NCBI GenBank assembly: GCA_036937835.1
Contig: CM072879.1
Location: 6,938,501-7,002,500, forward strand
Source of the DNA: Pampus argenteus
Taxonomy: Eukaryota; Chordata; Actinopteri; Scombriformes; Stromateidae
DNA: 64,000 nucleotides
Direction of reading: 5' to 3'
Of the stretch, positions 24,485-39,188 are shown in pieces. Every line of letters starts with the position of its first letter. Position 1 is the stretch's first letter. A program made the position numbers and the translations under genes. The notes below the pieces were generated by a model. It had not been told where the DNA came from. It saw only the letters and a program-made list of their open reading frames with translations, and made no database searches.

Positions 24485-26321
24485 GTGAGTGTGTGTGTGT
24501 TGGCAATGTGTGTGTACAGGTCTTGAAGGTGTGAGTGAGTTTATCCACGGGGAAAGCAGAGGTGAGAGCAGGTCTTTAGTATGAATGAAGTAGCACAATA
24601 GTTCTAATAAACAGGACATTATTGTTGTGTACTTTGACGGCTGTAATAAACACTTTTTGAACTTCAGAATTATATTTAAAAAAAAAAGCTAAACAAAGTT
24701 TTTTAGCTCCAATAATTTTGCAAGATAAGTCAAACTCAAACAAGAAGACAAACATTACTGCACACACTATCTGGAAAATGTAGTATAAAACCACCACATC
24801 AAAGGATGTTTTGTGTTAAATCATTAAGTCACCTTAAAATTTCTAGTATATCTTTATTTTTTCCTTTCTTTTTTGTTGCACATTAAACATCCGTCCTTGC
24901 TTCATTCCACACATTCCTGTCTCTAGTACAGTCATGGAGTAAGAACAGAGTTTAATTTCTATGATGAACCATACACAACAACACTTTCTAATTTGATAAA
25001 ATGCATTTTTAAACAGTTCAGAGTTCGTCAGAATGAAGGCAAAGTGTGTGTCTGTTGTAATGCCGCACATTTCATCACAGCAACATGAAAAGATTCTGCT
25101 TTGCTACAGGTTATAAAGTAGATGCTATCAGCTAGAAGTCTTTATGGATCAAGCAGCAGAGTTTTAGCACGAGACTGAATGAGACGGGGCCGGTCGCCGT
25201 GCGTATGATTATGTGTGACAACATAAGAGGATGTGAAGCGGCGCTTTAAATTGTAGCGCTGGGTTTGCAGAGTGGATCAAGAGCGGCATGATGAGTTTAG
25301 TTCACAGCTGCGTGGGTGTTGGTGCTTTTGTCAAGTGAAAAGTGTTGTTTTGGCCACAAACACTCCACCACAAACACAAGCTATTGTTTCTCAAGTGCTG
25401 CTTTTGTGTTTTTATGAAATTGCCTTACAAAGACAAGCCCACTCGTCGCAGTGGTTGTTGTTGTTTCAGGCCGATTGTTTTGTTCCTATATGTTCAGAAC
25501 GATCTGTAGACTTATGCTCCTCTCTCTGTGCGTCATATGCTTTCAAAGTAGCGCCTACAGGCTGTCACTGAAGTCCCCTTACATTCAATTGAACAGCATA
25601 ACGGGGTCGATCCTGGGAAAACCTCCACCTAAATCGATCTCTTTACTTCTATTTAAGACAAATCAATAGATTTTATTGCCTCGGCCAGGCAATTTTATTC
25701 TCCAGGTTCTCTTCTTCTTCTGCGGCTGTAAACCCGTGTTTTTGCAGGTTAAATTTCAATCTCCCTTAATAAATTCCCATCATTCACACTGCCAATAGAA
25801 ATCATTCAGTTCTTTTCCAATATGTTCCTATTAAATGATAGACAGGCCCGTGTGTAGTATGGAGCGGTTGTTCAGTGAGGCGTGTGTATTTATTACAGCT
25901 GGACAAAGAAGAATGGCAGGAATAAATAGAGGGTAGTTTGGGGCTGGGAGCCGGGCGGCGGAGGGAGGGGAGGATGTTGTTGTAAGTGTTCTGGCTTTAT
26001 CAGTGAGTAACACTAATGCTCTTAAAATGACTGCACACTTTTATCTTTGTCTACAAATCAGGGCTGGATTGAGTGAATGTGGTCTTTTTTCAAGATGTAG
26101 ACTCCTCCACCCATAAGGTATAGTGTGTGTGCGTGTGTGTGTGTGCGTGCGTGTGTGCGTGTGTGTGTGTGTGCGCGTGTGTGCGTGTGTGTGTGTGTGC
26201 GCGTGTGTGTGTGTGTTGTTTGGGTGTGTTCATCTGAGGAAGTCTTTCATTTCCTTCATAGGCCTATCAGATGAAATAATAATTCTTGTTCTGTCTTGTT
26301 GTCTTGCTGCTGTATTTATTT

Positions 26322-26371
<50 letters not shown>

Positions 26372-28722
26372 CGTGTGTGTGTCTCAAATCTGTGTGCCAG
26401 CATTTACATGGCAGTATGTTAACCTAATGACTTTTAAAACACCGGGCTGATTTAATAAAACAAGCTGACAAAAAAATCGATCAATAGTATAATTATTTTA
26501 CATCGTTGATTACATCAGTGTTGTATTTCATTGATCGCAATAGTCATTTCAGTCCATGTTTCTGACACATTTTACTCTTTGCATTGTAAGAATTTGTTAG
26601 TATCGTTTTCGATTTTGTTCCTTCTTGTCGACAGTTTGACAGACGCAGGCAAGTGAGAGCAGGATGTTTTTGTAATGATGGATCACCTATCTGATCCGAT
26701 CTGTTCGTTGGGGGCAGTAAGGTGAATGACTGTGGTGAAGTAAATGCTGTGACATAAATATTGGCCGTTTTATTAGATGTGATTTGTGATTTTCCACCAT
26801 TCCAACAAAGTCAAAGTTGAATTGTCATTTTCTTACTTTAAAACAACATTTTTTTTTTACTTCCTGGATAACTGCTTCTTTGTAAAGCCAAGGCCAAATC
26901 AACTAATCCATGACAACTGTTTTTCTTCCCAATAAACGAAGTCATATCCCATTATTTTACATTATAGAACAATGCTTTGAGAAGACATTATACAACTGAA
27001 CGCTACTCCGCATGACAACTAAACTAACCGTGATGTGTGAAAATGTTCCACAACTGTAATTTTTTTGTTACAGGTATGTTTTTTATTATTTGTCTGGCAG
27101 CAATCTTGACATGTTTGAATGTGTTTCGATGTGGTTTGATCCACTTAGCCACGCCGTCCCACTGCTTGCGCCCTCTGGCATCTTTTTTTGCCTGATTGTG
27201 AAATAATCATTTCTTCACCCCGTTTTGATGAAATCCTCCCTTGTGGTGCTGTGATGAATTATCACACATTGAAAATAACTAAATCCTTAATGAACTAAAA
27301 TACAATATAAAGCATATGTTGTATTCCAAAATATTATATAGTAATAATATCTATTTGAACTACCTATTATGCTTCAAACTAGTAACATAGCTTTTAAACT
27401 TTCCTCTGCACGGCAAAAGGAGCAATTTAGGAAAGGTTTGAAGATTATTGATGATTTCTATGACCAGGCTGGAAGCAGATTAGAGAAATATGCCATGAGA
27501 GCTGCTTCATCAGACAGGATAGATACTTAACAGGAACCAAAACATAGAAAGTGCATACATACACTGTGTCATGATTTGTGTTTTCCTGTGCCACCTCTCC
27601 CATTCTTCTCATTTTCTGACATAACGTATTTGCTTGTGTTTGTTCCATTTTGCTGCTGAATAATTAGATTACTCCATCTCTCTTTCTCATTCTGCTGCTG
27701 CTATGTCTCCCTGTTCCCCCTATTTTTCCTCCCAATATAATAGCTGGATAAGCCAGACTAGGTTAAAAAAGGAAATAATTGTTCTGGATGACAATGCAGT
27801 ACATTATGGCAGGCAGACACAACTCCCTCCCTCTGTGCCACGTCGAGAGAAATGGCTTTAAATGGTTTCAAATGGGTTTTAACAGGCTTACGATCAGAAA
27901 TGTGCAAAGTGCAGATAAGTGAACCACCTAAAGTGGTCGTAGTTGTTCTCTTTTTCCCCAACCTGTGTGTGCATACAGGTTGTGTTTGTGTTTGTGTGAG
28001 TATGCATTCTTGCTTACATCCTCATTGGGATTCAGTCTGCGCTCTGAGCTGACTGTATAGCTGGCATGGCGTCAGCAGCCCGATCCCGTGGGATCCCTTC
28101 GCCAGACCCTGACTCATACTACCTTTGCTACACTGCGCTGCTACACTGATACATAGCAAAGTACTCTCTTCTTGCATTTAATTTGGCCAAACTGCTTCTG
28201 CTAATCTCAACAAGCCGCCAGGTCAGTTAACTGTCAAATCAAACACAAATTCAAAGCTGACTCTTTGACGTCTTTTTCTGCTGCTCAAGTGAAATTCACG
28301 TCAAGAGTGATGTTCATTTTACAGTAGGATTGGTGACAGACATATTAAGAGGCTTGCATATTCAATATTTACCGCTGCTGGACTTGTCAGCACAACCGTG
28401 ACTTTGGAATAACTTAATAATAATAATGGTTTACGTGGGTGTTGGGTAAAATCTAGTCTGTGCAAGTGTGTTGTGGAAGCGTGAAGTATGTGTGCTCATA
28501 GCTCTCTTTTTGAGCAAATTATGCTGATTGTACTCCTGATCCATAATTTACACAGTCTGAAGAGGGCAAAAGTACTTAGAGAGTACTTAGTTCCCACCCT
28601 GACTGTGTGTGTTTGTGTATGTGCTGTTTGATTTTTACACAGTAAACTTAATATGTTCCAGTCAATATCAGAAGAGGTTCTTTCACCACATGATGTACAA
28701 TCAGAATGGAAATGTGTTTAGG

Positions 28723-28753
<31 letters not shown>

Positions 28754-29176
28754 GACTTAATGGTTATGGTCAGGTCAAAAAGATGAAGTGCTATTGGTTG
28801 TAGACATTAAGGGGAACTAAAAGCTGCAGCAGTCTCCTCCTGTTAGCACAAATAATTTATCACAAAGATACAGATGAGTCTAAGTCTAAGTAATGATTGA
28901 AATGCACTGTAAACTCATAAAGTGTTTGCTATTTAAAGAATTTAAAGTTATTTCGTCTGATACGCAGTCAGTCATTTTTATTTATATCAGACAAGTGAAA
29001 AAGCTTTTGCAAGATAACTGCATTCATTGTGAGAAAAAAAAGATTATCTTCACAAGGCAGATAATATGCGAATCAAGATATGCGAATATCTTGATAATAA
29101 AAAGACATCCTCCTGAATTGTAAGCGAGAGAGAGGAAGAGGATGAGAAGGTGGGTGAGGGAGGTCTGGTCCGAGGC

Positions 29177-29222
<46 letters not shown>

Positions 29223-31085
29223 GACAGCTCTTAAATGCTGACTTTGACAGTGTGAGCGCAGAAGTGATGCTGTAGCACATTCTCTGGGCTCAGACTGTCT
29301 GTCTGCCGATCTGTGTGCCGTCTGTTCATCTGTTTGTGTGTGCGTATGTCATGTTGTATCCTAATGAGGACTCTATGTCCTCATTAGTATAGGGAGAACT
29401 CCCCTGATGTAAGCACTTTTCGCGTTTTAACACTGGTTGTTGGGTTTAGGGTTAAAGGACATTTACAAATTGTGGGTTAAATTAAGCTTTTAAGGATTGA
29501 CAGTGTGTTCAATCATCCATTGCAGACAGTTTAACATGCATTGTGCTAAAGTAGACAAATTATTCTTTAGAGTTCCCACAGTATTGGTTATGGTTGCAAA
29601 AGTGTGTACGTGTGTGTGTGTGGGCTGCTGAATATGCATGCAAACATGTACCACAAATCAGTGTGAATTCTGAACCTAACACGCTGAAACCTGCGACTAT
29701 AAACCAGTTTTATCTCCCTCCCTCCAGAATACAGAGGACCACTTGACCTTCCTGATCACGGTGCCTGCCGCTCTCTTCCTGTTCCTGTCCATCTTCATCC
29801 TCGTCTGCATCGAGTCCGTCTTCAAGCGGATGCTCCGCCTCTTCTCTCTCCTTATATGGGCCTGCCTGGTCACCATGGGTTACGTGTTCATGTTCTCAGG
29901 AGGGATACTCAGCCCCTGGGACCAGGTAGTGTTTCTAAAAGAATTTGCAAGTGCATCCGAGAGGCTGTGTATATATATGTCCATAGTTTTGCTTTTTTTA
30001 AGTAATAATTTCCTTAAATAGCTACAGGCCGTGTAGTTTTTAGTAAATGCTACTTAAACAGGAGTAAATATTTGGGACTATTTTTATTAGCGGGTATAAA
30101 TAGTGTGTGTGATCAGCTCAAAATGAACTTCAAATGCCTTGTTTGTGGTTATTTATGCCACCCAGTGCATCAGTGTAATAATCAAATCAGCATGGCTCAT
30201 TGATATTGGACAACAATGGATCAGTTCATTATTTTAATCTTTTAATGGGATTTGTTGACAAGAAGAAAGATAGAAAATATCTCCAAACTTACCCTTTAAT
30301 AGTAAAAAAAAAGAAAATATATACTCTTAGAGCAAAGTGAAATAGCAAACAACACCAACAAAAACACAGAAAACAAGTGTTATTACAGCTATTTGTCAAT
30401 AAAGTAAGGACACTCACAAGTTAAAACAAGACAGTTTCATCAGATACTTCCTGCCCCTTTAATACATGTAATACATAAATAAACACACGACTAAGAAGAA
30501 TCAAAATATGATGTTTGTCATGTGCATGTGTAATGACGAGATTTATTATAATTGCATACAAGTGTATGAGCTGAATATGGCAATATTTAGTTGTTTGATT
30601 TTACACATTTGTCCACCAGTTTTTTAGTGTATGTGCGTGTATGATGGTGTGTGCGTGCAGTGCAGAATTAATTCCACGTGTGACAAGTGTTAATGAGGCC
30701 TGATGAGAGCTGGAGGTGAGCAGATCAGCAGACACATTAGTTTGCAGTGCCAGACTCCTTCTCTCTCTGTCTCAGGAATCCTATTTTCTCATGCTAGCCT
30801 GTCTCCCCCTATTCATCAAATCCCATTTTTCTCTCCTCAGCTTCTCCACCTGCCTCCTCCTCTCCTGTTAAGACCCCTACCACTTCCCCCCTCCCCACCC
30901 GCATCACCCCCCCTCCCGTTTTCAGACCTTTCCTCCTTCCTCTGTGGCGAAGATATTATTTTTATCATCAGCCACCTGTGAGAGCATAATCATTCTGCAT
31001 TATTAATCACTCTATTCTGCTCCCATGACTCTCCCACTTATCCTATCTATCTATCTATCTATCTGTCTATCTGTCTATCTGTCTA

Positions 31086-31131
<46 letters not shown>

Positions 31132-34100
31132 TCGAAAAAATAAATGGAGCCAGTTGAAATGCAGCCTGCTCTCAGTGGGTCGGATTGATTGTGATTACTG
31201 AGAATACAGCATGTCTGATATAGAGCACACAGAGATAATAGCAGTGAAAAGAGAGAGAGAGAAAGAGCATAGGTGGCGCTCTGCTCAGTCATTCACTTTT
31301 AAGCCCTCCACTCGATCCTAAACATGTTCACGTATTCACCCTCTGTACACACACACACCCATGACTGTTATGGCCACAAACAGTACAAGCCATGTCTGCC
31401 ACCATCTAGCTGCATTAGCCTTTTAGTCTGAGCTTGATTTGATTTCTCTGAAGGCCACGGTTCTTTTCAGAAGGCAGATTGAACATGGCGGCCACACCTG
31501 GTGGAGGACGCAGTCGTGTGTGTGTGTGTGTGTGTGTGTGTATTAGCACATGCTATCCTGGCTTAAATAGATGAGGGTGCTTGCATCCAAAAATGCTGCC
31601 AAGCTGCTTACGCTCATAAATGCTAAAGTGAGCAGAGAGCAAAACATTTTTGATGTGCATATCCAAGCACCGCAAATCTGTGTGTTTGTGTGTGTGTTTG
31701 GTTAAGGAGATAAATGAGCATGTGCTGCTTTCATCTGAAACACAGAAAAGGGTTGTGTGCTTGGAACAAGAGCGGAGAAAAAAAAAAAAGTAATCGAAGA
31801 AGCTGGAGTGAGATGATGGCTGCTGCAGCAGCTCCCATCTCAAGGTGTTTCAGGGTATATTAGGATTCAGGCCGGAGCTGTGGGGATGGAGTGTGTCTGG
31901 CTGCCTGCGTAGCAGACACAGGCAGGTGACGCAACTGAAATTGGACTGCCATTCTCAATTTCCCCCAGCTCAAACAGACTGAACGTCACTCGCTCCTACT
32001 GCCCTCTGTTTTGCAGAGGTGGGAGTTCAGGGTTGGGAGATGAAGGTTAGGGCTAATTATCCAGGACCTTCAAAACACCACATCTGCTTCCACCATCAGC
32101 ATCTTTATCTATGTTGGTTCCCTTAGCAACAGAAAGCTAAAGCCTAAGCCTACACAAAACACCTCTCTCTGTTCTCCGTGTTCAGAAGCTCTTTTAGAAG
32201 GAACTCGGTCAACCAAACAAACAATCACTTATATCTAATCTTCTAGTCATCCTTTTTTCCTGATAAAATACCAAACGCTAGAGGTAGAAGTAACAAGTAA
32301 CCTGTCACTGCAAATAATGTTTATAATGTTGATGTCATAAACACTGTGAGCGGTATGTGACGAGCTTCCCCCTGCTAAGGACAAAAGTATTTTAGTTACA
32401 TATTATTTAGATTTTACACATTGGTGTCCAGGTCTCAGCAAGATCAGTCTCTGCCAAAGTTTGTTTACAGAAAATCTGATTCACTCCAAGCTGTCACTCT
32501 CAGTGGATTCCTGTTTGCAGAACGACTCTCTGAACCTGAAAGACACAGGAGATAAACAGACAGGCAGGAAGGTCAGAGTTCATCTGGTGTCTCAGTGTAA
32601 CCGGTCACCACCACAGCCACCACAACAGGAAGGGGTGGACTGACAGCAGGGGAAGTGGACAGGGACGAAGCAGGAGGTTAAGGCACTAGGTATCAATGAA
32701 CAGCACAGTAGGAAACACACATCTATCCACAACAAACAGGGACATCTACACACACACACATCTAGATGTGATGTCAGAGTAAGAGGCTTTGAAAGAGAGG
32801 ACTGGCCACAGTAACGAAAAGGGAAACTTCATATAAATCATTTCTTTAGCTACACAGTCTTGTTCTTCTTCCCATGTCCAAGTAAATATTTTATTATTCT
32901 TTAGTCTTTTTGTGGTGCTCTGAGGTGTCGTGTTTTGCTTTCTAGGCAGGATTCTTTGAGCAGCCCACTCATCTCTAATAATTTATCACAGAATCAGCAG
33001 TTTATCGGTGGATCTTCTTGTGAACAAGTTTGGGCAGCTCACCAAACTCACATAACTGTCCTGTACTATGTTTAGGCAAAATGCAGACAAACAGGACGAC
33101 GTTAATCACTGGTGGGATGCAATCGCAGACATTTTTGTGATCTATATTTGGGCTGCTGCTGTGGAAATTTTGGCCATGACTATAGTATACTGATATACTG
33201 CCTATTACCCCAGAAATAAGTTGACGTTGTTATTATAAAAATACAGGTTATTGCAAATCACAGTTGATTTTTGTACAGTGTCTGTTTGTTGGAAGTAATT
33301 CCTCTTTTCTGTTTCCAGGTGTCCTTCTTCCTGTTCATCGTGTTTGTCGTGTACACCATGCTGCCATTCTCCATGAGAGGGGCCATTATCGCCAGTGCCA
33401 TCACCTGCTTCTCGCACACCGTCACGCTCAGCATCTGTCTGGCCTCCACTGTCGAAGAGCTGGAGCCTTTAGTCTGGCAGGTAAGACAGATTTATAATGT
33501 TGAACCACAAACTTACAGCTCAAACAGACTGTTGTAATTTCCTTTTTACACAACCTCCTGCTCTTGGAGCAGATGTGGGTGAGATGACTCTGCTGTGAGC
33601 TTTCTATTTTAGTTTCTGAAGGCCTAAATGACTGCTTCACCACACTGTTATCTGTAGCACAGGTAATTGGTAATGTTGAACCACGTATGATTACAAATGA
33701 TGAGATACAACATTTTAATAAGGTCTGTGTTGTAAAACAGTGAACCTGCCCTGTATCACTGTGACACAGCACATTTAGCAAAGCCCTCCAGTCAAATAAA
33801 CTGCCTTTTAATATACTCGATGAACGGCTCGATCTGAACAATCTCTTGATACAGTATCGTCATGCACATGAAGAGAGTCAAAATAGACAAATCTGCAATT
33901 TTCAATATAAATACATCCCATTATATGGTGTAAAAAGGAAAACACACAGAGTGATGCCCTTTAGTCAGTAATCAAAGTAGACAGATTGATAACACTCACT
34001 GATCACATACACAGTGGAAAAACCCCCCCACTAACAATAAAACATGCTCATTACCCTTGGATACAGCACTAAGGACAACCTACTGATATGCACGGCCACA

Positions 34101-35234
34101 TTTTAAAGAGCTTGAGGTTGACATAATGGTGGAAAAGCTGTGGAAGTGTGTGCTCTGACCTGGTTTTACAAGGTAATAATGTAGATTTAAGTGGTAGACT
34201 TTAGATAGTGGGACATCTGGAACACCCCCTAGCATTATTTTAATACCATATACTCTGTGTGTATATGTATGTGGTATATGTGTCAGATCTTAGCCAACGT
34301 GATCATCTTTACCTGTGGTAACCTGGCTGGGGCGTACCATAAACATCTGATGGACCTGGCGCTCAAACAAACCTACCAAGACACCTGCAACTGCATCAAG
34401 TCACCCATCAAACTAGAGTTTGAGAAGCACCAACAGGTACACACAAACACACACACACGATCCGATCTGATGTGAGTGAATTCTTAGCTCAGCTGTTTCT
34501 CCCTGTCTCCAGTCCGTGTGCTAAGCTAAGCTAACCATCTCTTGTCTGTATCTTCATGATTAACAAACATCAATCTTCTCGTCTAACAGAACGAAAGTGT
34601 ATTAGTGTGTCTTTATTGTGGACTTAAATGGGCCAACACAAGACAATCGACGACAATCAAAATTGCAATAGATGCTATACTAATACCTCTAGTGCACCAG
34701 ACTTTAACTCATGAGTGTTGCACAACGAATTCATTGTTCTCAGAGCCACATATACTTGATGAGGGCCCATATATAATTGAGGCCTATTCTGTTTTATTAC
34801 CAAAATATTTCACTTCTCAGCTTCGTCAAGGGTGAAGAGTTGGTAAGTTGGTTGTGTCTAAAGAGGCATTATGCAGTGACATTTGCTTGACATTAGCGTC
34901 TTTGCCCTGACATTCGCCATTCTCTCCAACCAGGGAAATGACATTACGTAACTTTACACATTAATAATCCACTCAGTATGGATTAGCTAAGACTAGTTAT
35001 TTTTATATTATTATTATTATTTTTATATCACATCATCACCTTTTTTAAAGGCATATTTAATATTTCAAAAGTCTTGTGTACATATATTATTGATTTACTT
35101 GTTTACTTGTATATGTTATTATTATTGCTTCAGGTGGGCAATCGTGAAAATTATATATACAGGTACCTTTTCATTTAAAGCAGTGTTAAAAATATATAAC
35201 TACAGGTCAATTATAAACGTTCTTTTACTCTTCT

Positions 35235-35272
<38 letters not shown>

Positions 35273-37791
35273 TGAACACAAATGCCAGTGCATAACTAAA
35301 CAACACCACATCTCATTCACTAGCTGAAATAGTCGCTGTTCTATTCATTAATCAAACATAAGACTAATAAAGGTTCATCTCTTCAGGCTATCATACCTCC
35401 TCTGCATGTCCGCAGTGGAGTGTTCATATTGGTTCAGTGCTGAATAAGTAAATAAGTGCGGGTGGTGAAGGCTTCTATTTATAGCACAACACCCCCCCCA
35501 AACCCCTCTCTCTACTTAATTTGCTGCTGTGTTTTAGGAAATGAGCCTGTGGTGTGTGAACAATGTAATGACCCTCTCTGCTGTGATCCGCATTTATGAG
35601 TCACACCCCCTCAGGCAGCTACTCACTCTCTCTAACATGCACACACACACACGCCCACATATGCACACGCACGCCAATTCACCCTCAAACCACTTTCCAT
35701 CTCCCACCAAATGTGTACGGCACTAAATTAAAGCAAAAACCCACAACTTACATGGTTACACAACAGCCATGGGTGATAGATCTTACATCTCTGGTTCTCT
35801 ATTTTTCTTATTCCCCAAGAAAACCAATTATATACACAATGACATGTCTTGTTAAGATATTTCCAGTGCAGCTTTGGTGGAACTTAACAGTGGAGAATAT
35901 GTCAACTTTCTAAAACATCAAAAGTAACCATCAAACTAATGAGAACAGGTTCACTACCAACAATAGCCGCGAGAAATGTCACTTTTTACGTACGGACGCT
36001 TCCACAAATGTAGATGTGCTCACAACTGTATTAATATGTCCATTTGCTACCTTTGACTTCAAAGAAATGTAAGAAAACTGAAGCAGAAATCAAAGAGGCA
36101 AGGTGAGTACACCAGTAAAATAAATAACAACACGTCAATATAGAGGGTTCAACGTCATGATTGTTCATTCATAATCTATCTGACAAGGATTTGTCTTTAA
36201 TTTCTCCGTCAGGTTCCCCATGATCTGTCTAAAACCCGAGAGTAGGGTTATAGACGAGTCACAAATTTACAGAGCTGCCATGTTACACATGTGAGGTCAT
36301 TTCCTCTACCTCAAACGCTCTTCGGGTTCCTGAGCTCAATGCTGAAAAATTAGCCCCAGTGAACCATCATTAAGGCGGTCTAAAAGTCTATTTAGGGATT
36401 AAATATTAGCTGTGGATGACTGTGGTTATATTTCTACAGAGAATTATAGGATAGACTAGAATAGAACGACACAATAGATCAGAACAGTATACAATAGAAC
36501 AGAATAGAATGAGTAGAGAAGAACATGTTGTTGTTGTTTGGAGTGGAAGATAATAGTTATATTATCCATTATATTACCAATATAACTTAAACAGTACACG
36601 CTTTACACGTGAAACTCAAAACTGAATACGCCTGTGCACAGAATCTGCATCAGTGCCTCTATTGGTGGAGCATGCTCTGAAATAATAATACATCTTGATT
36701 GCCGTCATGTTTTGTCGCTGAATCAAATTTGCCCCATTACTGTAACAGAGACAGCCACAGTGTGTTATTCTATCAACGTTACTGCATTACCATGTTAAAA
36801 TGTTTAAATACAACCAGTTTATGAATCAAACTCTCTTTTTATTATCAGTCAATTTCTCGCTCTATCTAGCACTTCTGGGCTCAGCGTATCTTAATAACTA
36901 TTTGATGGATTGCCATGAAAGTTTTTACAGACATTCATGATCTCCAGAGAGTGAAGCCTACTAACCTTTTAATATGCCCAACACTTTGATTTATGACCCA
37001 TTACTGCAAAACTGAACTTTATGTACATGAAGCATACAAATGAGTAATATATAGGAGACAGGGTTGCCCAGTATGGCTGCAGATTTTTAGTCTTGTTTTC
37101 TTTAGCATTCCAGTTGCTTTACTATGCCTTGCCTATCTTTGATCTCTGCCCCCGACCCTCTAGGAGCGTTTACTCTTATCCTTGCTGCCAGCTCATATAG
37201 CCAGGGTAATGAAAGCCGAGATCATCCAGAGGCTCCAGGGACCCAACTTTGGTCGAGCTGAGAGCACCAACAACTTCCACAACCTCTACGTGCAGCGACA
37301 CACCAACGTCAGGCAAGTTTCCTTTTCCTTTGTCTGTGCCCCCACATAATAAAGGTTATTATTTTCTGCTCTCATCGCAGCGCTTGATTGCTCCTATACC
37401 CTCCTGTCCTCCCCCTCGTCACTGCTCATCCCTCGTCTTCTTTCGTCCTGCCCTCTCTACCTTCTGCTCATCTTCTATCATTTCCGCACATTTACTTTAC
37501 TCTTCTCCTCTTTCTTTTCCTTCTCTGCTATCTTCTCTACAGTCCGTCTTTTTGTTTCTTTTCATTGCCACGGCCAAATTCAATTCAGAGTTAATCCTCC
37601 TCCATTGTACTCTGAGGTCACTTTGCCAAATGAAGAGAAGCCTCCTCCTCTATAATGTGGCAGGAAGAGGGTTCATAGAAACAGAGCAGAGTGCACAAAT
37701 CCAGGCTTACCACGAGTCTCTCTGAGGAATGTCCTCTAAAAACCGAAACAGCAGAGACAATATTACTGTGTGCCTTTCAAGTGTGCCTCAG

Positions 37792-37828
<37 letters not shown>

Positions 37829-39154
37829 AGTGAGTGTGTGTATGTGTGTTCTCATGTTGATCTGCCTATTATCCTTCCAGTAATAACAAATCCTCACATG
37901 GCCCAGCTCACACTGAAGAGGGCAATCTCACCAGAACAAGGAGCTGACATCCAAGGACAGGTGGTGTGTGGTTCCTCCTGCGCTAGACAGATTGTGAAGA
38001 GCCAAACACCAGCTGCTGGCTTCACCATCAAGTCTTTAGCTGTCATAATTGGTTGCTGGTGTTGAGGAGCAGAAATTAAGTGATCTACACTTATTGATAT
38101 ATCATTCCTTCTCTCTATGCAATCATCAGATACTTGAAGAGGCCTTGCATACAGAAAAGGAAGTGGCACAAATTAGATGCACATTCCTGATAAGAAATAT
38201 AAACCAATACAACCACATATATGTGTGTATTGCATTATTATTATGTTTTATGCATGGGGAATCCCTTGTAGTAAAGTATTTTCTCTGCTGCCCTGCACAT
38301 CCAGTTGTCACCTCCATTGACTTGTGTGTGAGTGTTTATCAAGAACTCAAATGGATTTGTGCAGTTCAACATTGTGTACAGTATTAAGGTGCCCCATATC
38401 TATGTAACCTTACTAGTAGAAAGACCGTCAAGGATGAAAAACCTAAAAGCTTATGCTCCTTTTCTCCTCGCCACCTACACGTCATGTTATTGGTTGTTTC
38501 TTCTTGTTTCTCTGCCTCTCAGCATTCTGTATGCCGACATCGTGGGCTTCACCAGGCTGGCCAGTGACTGCTCTCCAGGTGAACTTGTGCATATGCTGAA
38601 TGAACTCTTTGGCAAGTTTGATCAGATTGCTAAGGTAACTATATATATATATAGTGTATATGTATGTAGATATATACACCTGAAGAGGATGGTCATGTTG
38701 TATGTATATACTGTGATGTGTTTATACTCTTCAGTAGCATGTGAATGATGTGGACAAAATAAGAGAAGCATCTTTCTGTATAGTGCAGTGTATCACGCCA
38801 TCACAAAGATCTAATAGAGTAGTGTAGTGATGATCAGTCGGGATTCATTTAAGGGATTACAGAAAGATATAATAGCACGAAAAGTAGTTACAAGATTGCA
38901 ATTTTTTTAGAAAATAATTATGTCAGATTTAATAGGGAAATTAAAAATGTAAAAGGCATAAAATAATGTGTTTTGGTTCACATATAGTGCTGTCAGATAA
39001 CATCACCTGAAGGCTGAATTAATTCAATTCATTAAAATAGCGTGATTCAGAAAATAACCAAAAAGAAGGATAAAGGTCAGTCTTGTGGTCAATGTGTCAA
39101 TATGAATCTGTCATATGAATCTTTTCTCTGTGCTCTCTACCGTACCTTCCCAAA

Positions 39155-39188
<34 letters not shown>

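Larger units (their letters stand above)
24485..29727 (+). other. adcy2: adcy2 intron 1
   Basis: 5.2 kb, phase 0. It holds long GT microsatellites at about 26122-26218 and 26322-26383, CA at 28722-28749, GT at 29182-29221, and a perfect 11-bp-arm hairpin at 29361-29387. No exon or gene is supported. Confidence 0.8.

Noticed and set aside
24109..24534. 141-aa ORF upstream of and across adcy2 exon 1
   Set aside because: Shifted-frame reading of adcy2 exon 1; the MWQEA frame is the conserved one.
26123..26422. 99-aa ORF of alternating Val and Cys
   Set aside because: Pure product of GT microsatellites; the same applies to ORFs over other CA/GT tracts (11222, 13472, 23401, 39042).
31042..31130. 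Tetranucleotide array as a CRISPR-like repeat
   Set aside because: Four-base units without spacers; an ordinary microsatellite in a vertebrate intron.
36181..36600. AGAATAGA-rich stretch in adcy2 intron 4 as a possible satellite
   Set aside because: Only a short irregular patch (about 36450-36530); no regular period found.
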